Source of the DNA: Antennarius striatus
Lineage: Eukaryota > Chordata > Actinopteri > Lophiiformes > Antennariidae
Assembly: GCF_040054535.1 (NCBI RefSeq)
Contig: NC_090793.1
Location: forward strand, 19,406,501 to 19,470,500
Direction of reading: 5' to 3'
Length of the DNA stretch: 64,000 nucleotides
The notes below the pieces were generated by a model. It had not been told where the DNA came from, searched no databases, and saw nothing but the letters and a program-made list of their open reading frames with translations. A program made the translations under genes and the position numbers. Positions 1 to 11,026 of the stretch are shown here, one piece after another. Positions within the stretch are counted from its first letter, which is position 1. Every line of letters starts with the position of its first letter.

Positions 1-93
1 AATAAGTTTTTCAGTAAAAACCGACTGAGTGAAACACACATTATATTTCATTTCATCATTATTGAATCACTTTTTTTAAATTCACATCTATAG

Positions 94-3000
94 GGAGGGA
101 TATACATTTTCCAACTCATTGACTTCTATGGTTCCACCAGAATCTCTGTGAACTGCATGGCTATCAGTGAATGTCTGGCTGTTGGCTGGATTTTTGGTGA
201 GTGGGATTAGTTACAGTTTGACTGATGCCCTGGATTAGCAAACAGGTATTAGTGAACGACTACACTGTAACTGTACAGACATTCTGTCTTATTTATGTAC
301 CTGTTGTATTTAATATAGTGTTCCTATTCATTATCCCATGACAATTATTTCTGTTAAGGTTAGGTTTAGCATCAGAGTTAGGTTTAGCGTTAGGGTTACG
401 GTTAGGTTTAGCATTAGGGTTAGGCTTAACGTTAGGGTTACGGTTAGGTTTAGCATTAGGGTTAGGTTAGGGGTAGGGTTAGGTTTAGCATCAGGGGTTG
501 GTTTAGCATCAGGGTTACAGTTAGACTTAGCATAAGGGTTAGGTTAGAGTAGAGTTAGGTTTAGCATCAAGGTTTGGCTTAGCGTTAGAGTTACGGTTAG
601 GCTTAGCATTAGGGTTAGGTTAGGGATAGGGTTGGGTTTAGCATCAGGGTTAAGTTAACATTAAGGTTAGGTTACAGGTAGGGTTAGGATAAGGTTAGGT
701 GTTAGTGGTTAGAGATAGTGTCAGTTTTAGGGCCAGGATAGGGGTTAGGGGTTACAATTAGGGTAAGAGGATAGGGTTAGGGGTAAGGGTTAGGGGTTTG
801 GTTAGGGTTACGCGTTCGGGTTAAGGTTAGTTGTTAAGGGTTAGGGTAGGGATAGGTGTTAGGGTTACGGAGTTAGGGTTGGGGTTTAGGGTTGGGGCTT
901 AATGTTAGGTTTAGTTTCATGTTTAGGGTTCGGGTTAGGGTTTACCTCTACTAAGTCAAACCCTCTCCAGGAGTTTGTTTGCATGAAAAATGATTTGAGT
1001 TCAAATATTCTTTTTAATTTTTGGTCAAGGCCAATAATAGAAATGTTAATTATCACCATGAAATTTCTTTCGTGGTTTGAGATTTTGTTAATTTGGACTT
1101 TCATTAGGTGCTGACCACTTTTCAACCATCATTGAAGAAATGACCAGTCATAGACCCTCTGTTTTCTTCAAACTTTGCTGGAAATATATCATTCCTCTGC
1201 TGTCACTGGTGAGTCACAAACATTATTTGTCGTTAAAAGCCAGCCCTTTCAAAAAGACAGATTAAATGTCCATACATTGAATTATTGTGATTCAAGGAGA
1301 TCCAAGCTCCAAATTCAGATATACTGTAGATAATGACACATATGTTTGTCAAAAATTTAACACACATGTCAAACACTATGACACGCAATCAAAGATCAAA
1401 TTAGAGGGCAAACAAAAAAACTCCTAATGATATATATTAATGTATGCTTTCTCGAGGTTGGATTATTTAAAAGTTTCAAGGTGTTCCAGAAATCTATCTG
1501 AAATTATTTCTAACAATCCTTTCATGTTGTGAAAATAAACTTGTATTGATGAAACTTTTTTAAGTCTATTAGTTTAAATATAATAGAGCATTTTAATGTA
1601 CATATACAATTAATACAAAAGTCCATTAGAGTACAAGCGTTTCTGTCCTTTTTGTAACCCATCGATCCACCATTTGTGGTGAGAGTGTTTTGTCCAGCAA
1701 AATACCAAAATAAAAACCAAAGTACAATGAGGATGATGTTACAGCCAAAACAGGAATTCTTTTATTGATACGCAGATCATCAGTACAGATCAATCGAGAA
1801 CAGCCACTGGATGCATGTCTCCTGACACTTTTATAGTCACAGTCCTCCATTTGTGTGTGTGTGTGAGCTTAGTACGTGTCCTATTCATGAGAAAACAGGA
1901 AACCAATTGTTCCCGGCAACTGTCCAAACCTAGGTAACCACCCCATGTCAGGTTGACCCGCTTCCTGTCTTCCTGTTTTTCGGACAATCTGGTTATTTGC
2001 TGCCAAACTTGAAAATGTGTTTCCTCTGATTGGAAATGTGACCTACACATGCATTATTTCACTTCCACACATTACGTACTCCAGATAAGGAGCATTCACT
2101 CTTAATCTTAATACCAACAACTCCACCAAGAGCTCAGATCAAACTGTCAAAAGTAAACATGCCGATTAAATATGAATGAAAGAACAAATGTCAAATGTTA
2201 GCGGTAACACAAGAACATTTACTGTCACAACAAGCTGCCACTTTGAACTAATCTAAATCCAAAGCTACATTCTTCCTGGTGTAGCATTATTGTTATTATC
2301 AGTATTACTACATACTGTATGGCCAAAACTCACTTTCAGATCATCTACAATTAGCACACACTGCATTCAGGTCATTCTGGAATATTTTTTCTTCCCAGAT
2401 TTCCTTCATCCTGTACCTGGTCGATCACCAGAACCTCATGATCGATGACTATGTATACCCGAAGTGGGCGTATGCAGTAGGATGGACCATGACCTTCTCC
2501 TCTGTTCTAATGATACCACTGTGGGCAGCTGGACAGATGTGTCTGACACCAGGACACATCAAGCAGGTCAGCATTGAGGCTAAACATTTGTCTACAGGAG
2601 ACTATCAGTTCCAAGCTACTGAAGGTTTCCTTGAAATCAATCGATACATCGAATACTTTAGTTTTCTGGTATTAGTACATCAACTGCCCCAAACAGATTA
2701 AATACTGTCAAATGTCTGTACTGTGGTGTGTGTTTTGACTTGGTGCATACCAAGGACCCAAAATGCAAATTGGAATGCTGGGCAGGAATTGAAGAATTAA
2801 TTCATTGAGACTCCCAAACAGAAGGGCAAAAAGTTGAGGGTCTAAGAGTAATCTGTGAATTCCTCAACTAAAACAGTTCGCACACTCCTGAATGGTTAAG
2901 GTTGGTGTTGTTGCTGCCATGTTGCGATCATATAACAACTGCTTGTTTGAATAATGATCTGGCAAGGAATTGATGAGGTGCAGAGGATAAGGCGAAAAGA

Positions 3001-3250
3001 TCAAAAGCCTCTATGTCAAACCTCAAAGAAGTAGGGGGAGAGAAAACGCTAGGAGGCAGAAGAGACCACAGGAGAAGGGCAAACTAGGGAAAGTTGACTG
3101 TGCTGTGAAAATAGAAAATTCAACTTCTCTTGTTTGTTCCAGCGTTTGTCTGTTCTTTGCCATCCTGATGAAGATCCAGCCTGGCAGAAGAGACAAATGG
3201 GAGTGGAGGAGACAACCGTTGAATTGATGACATCTGCAGTGACAACTTAA
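94..3250 (+). CDS. SLC6 family transporter, unit A (3' part only)
   Basis: Last four exons of a sodium/chloride-dependent transporter whose first ten exons lie before the window. Exons 94-196, 1108-1208, 2399-2566 and 3143-3250 match exons 11-14 of the complete units downstream in length (103, 101, 168 nt, then a variable last exon) and splice phase. The 159 residues visible cover the last membrane segments and cytoplasmic tail: [16 protein letters not shown], then a [11 protein letters not shown] segment, then the DYVYPKWAYAVGW segment, ending TVELMTSAVTT. Uniquely among the units, the first exon reads RISVNCMAISE where the others have RVCQNFMAI. The tail (VELMTS) matches unit C best. The first intron is full of TTAGGG-like repeats. 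Membership of the family is certain; the substrate is not readable from this fragment. Confidence 0.88.
354..943 (+). repeat. Degenerate telomere-like minisatellite (TTAGGG variants)
   Basis: About 590 bases inside the first visible intron of unit A are built from GTTAGG and TTAGGG words with interruptions such as GGTTTAGCATTAGGG and GTTACGGTTAGG. Between 354 and 650 a higher-order unit of roughly 40-55 bases recurs. After 700 it breaks into shorter TTAGGG and GGGGTTA words. It is an interstitial telomere-like array. The open reading frame across it is a repeat artefact. Confidence 0.85.
1209..2398 (+). other. Intron of unit A, no gene seen
   Basis: This 1.2-kb intron separates exons 12 and 13 of unit A. 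The homologous introns in the other units are shorter, about 120 to 350 nt. Around 1,560-2,050 the composition changes, which suggests an unclassified insertion, but I could not find ends or a coding match. Confidence 0.4.
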
Positions 3251-4554
3251 TGTGAACTGCAAAAGCAAAGATCCTACTCCAATGCACACCTAAAAGACTT
3301 CAGTTTAGAGATTTTTAGCAGAGGCTTTTCATGTTTCATCACTGAATCTACATTTTCATGTTTAGATTGTGTCTTACATTTTAAGCTGTAAGTAAAAATG
3401 TCAATTTTAATAAGTATTGCCGTTTCTACTTATCTGTCATCACCTCTCATTGATAATTCATCAAACAATATTGAATACACAAAGGACTCTGGGTGAGATG
3501 TAAATGAAGATTTCATTGCTGAAAGACGAATGAAGCAGGAAAGCAGGAAAAATCATCTATCACAAACACGGTAGAAAGGAAGACCACTGATCACTTGTAA
3601 ATCAACCATGTTTCAACATCAAATTTTCATCATTACCGATTACGAGACAAGCGTTCCCAACACGAAGATTGTTGCCCCAATGTCAGGGTCTCATTGGGAT
3701 AACTTTAAAGGTCAAATAAAATTAAATACAATTCTCAATTGTTCATTTGTTTTTGTATTTGTATTAGGGTTGTAATTTAAACGTTTATGAACCCTCCCCA
3801 TACTGATATTAAACAACCTTATTACTCTTACCTTTTCCCATACTCGTATACACTGTTTAAAACACATTTGTATCAAAGAAAAGTGTTTATGTAGTATACG
3901 GAAGTGCGCTGCGTTCCAAGAGTCCCGGAACACAGCGCACTTCCGGATGCTGTCAGCCAATAGCATGCGCGTAAGTTATCATGTGACTACCTACTAAAAA
4001 TCCGCAATGTCGTGAAGCCAGGCATCTTGACATGTGAATATGCGAGGGATTACTGTAAATTAAAAATATATATTAAGTACTATAACTATCAGGTCTTTTT
4101 ACCACAAGTTCTAAGACCATCTGTAAGAAGACCATCTGTCCAACATGGTCATTTTTCTTCTATTGAGTGATCTTGGACAGTTTTGCTTAATTTTCCTGAC
4201 CCTTTTGGGTTTGAACCTGTGATCATTTTCCTTGAGTTGCTGTTTGACAGCACTTGAAGTGATTGTTAATTACTTTACCCGTTTGGTGTCTGTCTGGTCC
4301 AAAGTCCTTAGTTTCTTAAAAAATGCGTCATAGATTGCTACATCTCTGAGAAAGGCCTCCAGCCATTCACTCAAAATGTGAGGCGGAAACCACTACTCCA
4401 ACTTAACCGGTTACATATTTACATATGAATCTTCATTGGAGGGCATGTCATAGTCAGACAAGACAAACAGGCAGTCAAACCAGCAAAGATCAGACAGAAG
4501 AACTGTTGGTGTAATCCAGATACTCAAAAGGATAACTAACATCCGCTAGTTAAG
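3251..4554 (+). other. Intergenic spacer A-B
   Basis: Spacer between the stop of unit A and the start of unit B. It contains the inverted-repeat element copy at 3,770-4,056. The stretch 4,140-4,330, upstream of B, is clearly similar to 17,550-17,755 before the exon-1 relic. That marks it as duplicated upstream (possibly promoter) sequence. No other gene is seen. Confidence 0.6.
3770..4056 (-). mobile_element. TA-flanked inverted-repeat DNA element, copy 1
   Basis: The right edge ends GAGGGATTACTGTA at 4,043-4,056. The body is similar, in reverse orientation, to 40,316-40,606. The shared landmarks are a rewritten CACTTCCGGATGCTGTCAGCC block, the phrase ATCCGCAATGTCGTG, and the phrase AAACGTTTATGAACCCTCC near the left edge. 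A third end lies at 60,905-60,968. The terminal sequence TACAGTAATCCCTC beginning with TA suggests a short non-autonomous Tc1/mariner-type element. No transposase is seen. The left boundary is approximate. Confidence 0.6.
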
Positions 4555-7500
4555 ATGAGCAGACAAAGAAGAAAAATGGAAGATTCAAGTGACAGAGGAC
4601 AGTGGGCCAGTAAAAGGGAATATGTACTGGTTGTTGCAGGAAGTGTGGTTGGACTGGGCAATGTGTGGAGATTTCCTTACCTCTGTTACAAGAATGGTGG
4701 AGGTGAAACTATTTTTAGCATAGATGCATTGTTTTTGGAGTAGCGCAATGAAATTATGTTTACTAATTATTAGTCATAATTATTACTAATTATGACTAAA
4801 TAGACATTGCTCTTTTCTTGCCAAGGGAATTTATTATTTCTTTCACCCATAGGTGCCTTTCTGTTGCCATATGGTCTGTTAGCTGTAGTGTGTGGGATAC
4901 CTCTGTTTTTATTGGAGACTTCAATTGGTCAGTACACCCAGGAAGGATTCATCACCTCCTGGTGGAATCTGTGTCCTCTAGCACAAGGTGAGTTGATCTA
5001 AGCTGAAGTAAAACATACACTATATGGAAGGAGGAAGAAAAACCCAAACATTTTGTTTTACTTGAAATAAAAAATGGATAATTTCTCAAAAAAAATCAGT
5101 GTCCTGGACTTTGGGAGACCCCGTTTCTAACATTCTGTTTGCATTGTAATTAAAGGCATTGGGATTGGACAACTCATCATTTCCCTTTGCTTTTTCATCT
5201 ACATCCTGATTGAAGCATGGGCTCTCTTCTACCTGGTGTTCTCATTCAGTCCCCAGCTCCCCTGGGCCACCTGTGAGAACCCCTGGAACACAGGTAAGTA
5301 ATCTTAACAGATTACTTTAATTTGATCTTGGACAAAAACCAATATCTTTAACTCCATGGTAACGTGATGATGTTCGTGTTTCGCTCTACTCAACTTTGAC
5401 TTGAACATCTACTACAGTACAGTCCTTTCAGTAAATTACAGACACTTTATGCCACTCTAAACAGCTATAAATATAAATATTGCATATGCGCATTCCTAAC
5501 AGCATTACAACTGTCTTTACTACCATCTAAAGTATGTTGTATCGTGATTGCTGTATTCACTGTTTTTAATGTTGTTCTACACATGTTGAGATGTTGATTG
5601 TTGGTTCTAGACAAACACAATGAATAAATGTATGTGTGACTCATTCATATTAATGCTTGAAGAAAAAATTTTTTTTTTGTTTTAACAAACCCATAGAGCA
5701 ACATAGCAACAGCATTATCCAAATATCCAGAGGCCATTTGATGTTTTCAATAGACTTTGCTTATAGCTTTTTATTTGCTGAAAATTGGCTACTTGGCTGA
5801 AACAGTCAAAGTTCTTCTGTCTGAGAAGACTACACAAAATGCAATAAAATATTAGACATTTTTCGGTAATGACATGACCCCTACAACACAATAAGTCATG
5901 TTCCTTTCTGTTCCTTCTACCAGCCGACTGCTTTGGACTTCAGAATTTAAATGCATCTAATGTAACCACAAATCACACCAAAGGCATGTCAGCAGCGGCC
6001 GAATTTTGGGAGTGAGTCTGACATTTACTTATTCTGATCTTGAAATGTCTGTCATATTTCACAACTGCCAACATCTTAATGACAATGAAGTTTAATCTAA
6101 TCTAATCTTCTTTCGTATTACTTTGCCCTTCAATGACTCTCCTAGTCCTACCTGTTAAACCTCTCTTTTCTCAGACGGAGGATGCTGGGTATGTCTGGAG
6201 GTATTGAGGAGCTGGGCAGTGTCAGATGGGAGCTGGCCTTGTGTCTTCTGGCCTGCTGGGCGTTCTGCTACTTCAGTATCTGGAAAGGTGTCAGATCTTC
6301 TGGAAAGGTCCTGAATCTTTAGATAATGGTGCTTATTATTAATAATAATCATAATAATGACTGATTTGTCTTTAACAATTTCCTTTTCAATGAAGGTAGC
6401 ATATTTCACAGCCACATTCCCCTATGTGATGCTCCTGGTTCTACTCATTAGAGGCTTGACTCTACCTGGAGCTTCTGAAGGGATCTACTACTACCTGTAT
6501 CCAGACATAAACCGCCTGGCGAACCTTGAGGTGAATTGTTTGCTTGCAACGTTAACAATGTGGTTGAGAGAACAGTTCAGATGTTTTCTTTCATCTGGCT
6601 CCAACGCTGCCAGCTACAGCCTGAAGCGTGTATTTCTTTCGATTTTCTTTGTTGAAGAAAGTTATGAACACTTTTGGATATTTCTCTAACTTCAATATCA
6701 GGGTTTCAGACATGGTTAGTTGATCTGAAATTTAATTTTAAATCAGCCAAAGGAGAATATGATTGAAAAATTTCATTTGTATTTCTCATGGTACACCAAT
6801 GGGTCTCTTGAGTGACATTGACTGACTAATATTCTTACACTTCAGGTCTGGATTGAAGCTGGATCTCAAATATATTTCTCCTACAGTCTAACTGCAGGGA
6901 CTCTAAATGTCTTGGGCAGCTATAATGACTACAACAACAACTGTTACAAGTAAGCACATCACAGACGTGACAACCATTAGAATAGTCTGTTTTTTTGGCT
7001 TAGGTGGTAAGAACATTATCCACTCATCGAAAGGACCATGGATTGAACCCCAGTCTCCCTACTCTACTTTCCGATATGTTTTTGAGTGGGATGCTTCACC
7101 TCAATAAGCAATTTCCCCCTTGGGGAATTTGACCAATCCGTGCTTCTCACGGATGCAGAGAACAAATTTCATGACATCACAATGTAAACAATGGGATATC
7201 ATTATACTATGTGTCATTGCATGTGACAATCAAGCTTCCTACTCTTAACTACACAAATATTTTGAGTTGTCCTTAACGTTGTCCCTGTCTGACCTCCAGG
7301 GACTGCTTCTTTCTGTGTTTGCTGAACAGTGGAACCAGTTTTGTAGCTGGATTTGTCGTCTTCTCTGTTCTTGGATTCATGGCTCAGGAACAGGGTGTTA
7401 CTGTTGACACTGTCACCGAGTCAGGTACAGTATATTCAAAGACTACATAAAATGTGATTTTCAACATCTTACAGAAAATTATCCCTGAATCATGTCGTTT

Positions 7501-10192
7501 TGACAAAGCCAGCCTTGGGTTTACACAGCCACCCACATTAGATCTCCTCTCTAACAAGTGATACTACTGATTAGTGTCTGTGGTTGACAATGTACTCTGT
7601 AAATGTAATCTCCTCTCATCTTTTCTCTTCAGGGGTCACCACAGCCAATCAGTGTCCTCCATCTAACCATGTCTTCTGCATCCTCTTCTCTCACACCAAC
7701 TACCTTCATGTCCTCTTTCACTACATCCATAAACCTCCTCTTTGGTCTTCCTCTAGGCCTCCTGCCTGGCAGTTCAAAACTCAGCATCCTTCTACCAATA
7801 TATTCATTATCTCTCCTCTGGACATGTCCAAACCATCTCAGTCTGGCCTCTCTGACTTTATCTCCAAAACCTCTAACATGTGCTGTCCCTCTGATGTACT
7901 CATTCCTGATCCTATCCTTCCTGGTCACTCCCAGAGAGAACCTCAGCATCTTCATCTCTGCTACCTCCAGCTCTTTCCTCAGTGACACTGTCTGTAGACC
8001 AAAAAACAGCGTCAGTACAGAAAAGACAGGAGACAGAGCTGTAAATGTAATACAATCAATATTATTAATAATGGTTGCATCTGTGCTGCTTATAACATGC
8101 CAATGTTATAATTTAGAACTCTATTATTGTTATCAACTTCTATTTTCCTAGTAATTTACATTATGCTCCTTTTCAATGCTGGTCTGGTCTCCATAACACC
8201 TCGGGAGCAAAGACCAATCACATTACACGGATTACATACTGTTTCAGATATGAGCTTCAACCATGAGGATTACACACCATGGCCACATCACTGCACTGAA
8301 AAAAAACAAAACTCAGTCTCTTTTGTTAGCTGAGGATTCCCTAAACAGCTACCAGTCTTACAGATGAACATTAATCCAGTATCTTCTTGTTCCCTCCACA
8401 GGTCCAGGTCTGGCCTTCATTGCTTACCCTCAAGCGACGGCTCTGATGCCTTTACCACAGTTCTGGACCGTCTGCTTCTTCCTGATGCTGATTCTACTGA
8501 CTATCGATACCCATGTAATACCATTTGGTGCATTTCCTACAGAAAGATAATGCATGAGGTTGAGACACCACCAAGCCAATCCTCATTCTATTTCTTTTCC
8601 TTTAGTTTGTGATTGTGGAGAGTTTTGTCACCACAGTGAGTGACTTGTTTCCAAAGCTGTTTCGTGCACCAGTTAATCATGAGATCTTTGTCCTCATCGT
8701 CTGTGTATCCAGTTTCCTCATGCATCTTACTTTGGTTACTGAGGTGAATAGAAAACCAGTTTTTTTAAGTTTATTTAGCACAAGCTGATTGATAAATACA
8801 TCCTAATTTTTGGTTTTAAAATCTGACATCATTCTGCTAAAGGGAGGAATTTACGTGTTCCAACTTCTTGACTTCTACGGTTCTACCAGAGTCTGTCAGA
8901 ACTTCATGGCTATCTGTCAGTGTGTGGCTGTGGGATGGATATTCGGTGAGTAAAAATACAACCCGTGTCTAAAAAGATCTCGACATTTTGCTGCCAAAAA
9001 TGATTTGAGATGAAGTGAGGGCAAAGCAGAAAACTGGAACTGTCCTGCGGTCAATGTTTTTTTTATCCTCTACGAAAACTGTAAAAATTATACCAGACAC
9101 TGCAGGACTTTGATTCCACAATCAGAGTCAAACAAGAGTGTACCTTATTAACACTGGTCCTCCCAAACCAGTTCCTTCATTACCTGAGATGACCAGGCAA
9201 ATCACACGGGTTAGTTATGCCAGAAATTGGGATTCGTTCATCATCACCCTTGGCTGCCAGATGGCTCCAAGGCATCCAAACATGTTAAAGCATCACCAGA
9301 TTTAATTTTTAATCCAATATTCTGGATTTTCAACAGGTGCGGACCGTTTTTGTAGCGTCATTGAGGACATGACGCAACACAGACCTTGTGTCTTCTTCAA
9401 GATTTGCTGGAAATTCACCATTCCTCTGCTGGCACTGGTAGTCTATTTGTGACCGCTAATCATTCAACTGTTCTTTCACTAAGTTCCACCAGCAAAGCCA
9501 CTGTAATGTGGATGTCAGATGTTCACTAAAATGGCTCCTTTACAGTACATTCTAATACAAATAACTGTTTTTCTCTGTTAATAAGAAGCAACAAAGCAGC
9601 AAAGTGTCAATATGTCTTAATAAATATTTTCTATTTTAATTTGTAAATTGTAGCAACCTTTCTGCACAACTTTTGTTTTGCCAAAACTGTCTTTCCTCAA
9701 TCTATCAGTTACAAGAATCTGTAGGTAATGGAGTGGATTAATATAATTTTGTGTTTTCGCATATTGCAAACTTATTTTCTCAGATTTCTTTGGTCCTCTA
9801 CTTGGCTGACTACAAGCATCTCAGGATTAGTGACTATGTTTACCCCGACTGGGCTTATGCAGTCGGATGGACCATGACCCTGTCCTCCGTCGTCATGGTG
9901 CCCCTGTGGGCAGCTGGACTGATGTGTTTCACAACAGGAACCTTCAAACAGGTAAAAGACGATTCTCACTTCTGAGGGTTTCGTTCTATGAATCCATGCA
10001 CTGGTATTGAAAAACCAAAAGGTCTCAAGAGTCTAAAACTTGGTGGTAGAAATGACTTGAAGTATGTAAATGTACTCATCTTGTTGGTTCCAGCGGTTGT
10101 GTGTCCTTTGTCGTCCTGTTGAACGTCCAATCTGCAAGAGGAGAAAAGCAGGAGAGGAAGATATTGACCAACTTACAAATCATCTGACCTAA
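4555..10192 (+). CDS. SLC6 family Na+/Cl- dependent transporter, unit B
   Basis: Complete 14-exon gene: 4555-4702, 4853-4987, 5156-5293, 5924-6011, 6175-6307, 6396-6530, 6846-6949, 7300-7424, 8402-8514, 8606-8743, 8843-8945, 9337-9437, 9784-9951, 10094-10192; 575 residues. By family it is a plasma-membrane symporter using Na+ and Cl- to import a small amino-acid-like solute such as GABA, taurine, betaine or creatine. TM1 carries [10 protein letters not shown] (about residues 33-42). TM2 has GQYTQEG with the chloride-site Tyr. TM7 has LLNSGTSF. The extracellular-loop Cys pair is ATC...ADC. The TM1 pocket residue is Ser30, where C, D and G have Tyr and E has His. Exon 4 is 15 nt shorter than in the other units and carries three sites for N-glycosylation (NAS, NVT, NHT). 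The tail ends LTNHLT, unlike the VELTS tails of the others. A second in-frame ATG lies at 4576. Intron 8 contains a LINE fragment. Confidence 0.9.
7620..7990 (-). mobile_element. Non-LTR retrotransposon 3' fragment in unit B intron 8
   Basis: The - strand reads a reverse-transcriptase C-terminal tail: [12 protein letters not shown], then [19 protein letters not shown]. This is the typical end of the second ORF of fish LINEs, with the 3' phrase GGTGACCCCTGAAG immediately downstream. It is about 120 codons long and lacks the catalytic core, so it is a 5'-truncated dead copy. The same element end occurs in the other orientation at 27,540-27,880. It lies wholly inside the intron and leaves the flanking exons intact. 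RTE-like is my guess at the clade. Confidence 0.75.
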
Positions 10193-11026
10193 TGTCCCAA
10201 TGACTTAATGTACTTTGTTTGATTGAACAGGACGTACTATATTGATGTAATTTGAATTTAGATACATTAGATACATTACTTAATGTCACTAAAATGGAAG
10301 TTGAACATGTGATTGTTAATAAAAGCTTTAAAAAATGTATAGTCAAGCCTGGGTCTTAAAGTTTTGCTAATTCACTAGTTCACCTTCATATTCGAGATCC
10401 ACCCGCAGAACAACTAGAGTAGATTGCATGTCTATGACAGTTCTTGGATTAGACCACTTAGACTATGGCACTAATATTATTTAACACTCTTTTCTTTTTT
10501 CTGCAATTTAAATTTATCCTTATCTGTTAAATTGTGGACATATCTATCAAATTTTTAAAAATGCAGTAAAGAAAAAGGAAGTTACACGTAGAGTAAGCAA
10601 TATTCAAATGTATTGTAACAATGACTTTGCTGCATTTTAAGAACCATAATGATGAGGGGGAAAAATGGAACTTTATGATCTGGATTTTCCAATCAAATCC
10701 CAACCATTGAAACCAAAGGCTTGTATGGCTGGAGAAGGTGACTCCGACTGTCTAACCAGTTTAGACATGGTGCTGAGTGACACATTACCCAAAAAACAAA
10801 CTCCATGTTTGCAACGTTGACTCCCTGTTGTAATTTTTTTTTTTTTTTGTGAAGGACGTTAACAAAGTGTTAAATGTTTAACTAACACAAAAAAAAGCAG
10901 AGCTACAAAAACTGATTTTAGGAGGTCATTCAACAACTGCCTTTTTTACCTGGGCGGGGAAAAACTCGTCTGAAAAAGAAAAGTCCATTAGAAACAAAAT
11001 ACAGCAGATGACTTTTGGAGGTTAAA
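10193..11026 (+). other. Intergenic spacer B-C with 3' UTR and upstream region
   Basis: AATAAA at 10,318-10,323, about 126 nt past the stop of B, is a likely polyadenylation signal. From about 10,860 to the start of C the sequence is strongly similar to 18,305-18,475 before unit D. Shared words include ACTAACA, GGTCATTCAACAA, AAAACACAGCAGA-like text and the final AAAATG. This marks a duplicated proximal promoter and 5' leader. No other gene is visible. Confidence 0.6.
10318..10323 (+). terminator. Polyadenylation signal of unit B
   Basis: AATAAA about 126 nt downstream of the stop codon of unit B. Confidence 0.6.

Noticed and set aside
338-535. 65-residue frame rich in VRFSIRVR repeats
   Set aside because: It is a translation of the telomere-like minisatellite in an intron; no start context and no domain.
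7584-8151. Two + strand frames of 133 and 160 residues in unit B intron 8
   Set aside because: They are the antisense shadow of the LINE C-terminal fragment on the - strand.
11015-11026. Earlier start for unit C at 11,015
   Set aside because: The codon is TTG; ATG 11,027 aligns with the unit D start and gives the matching N-terminus.
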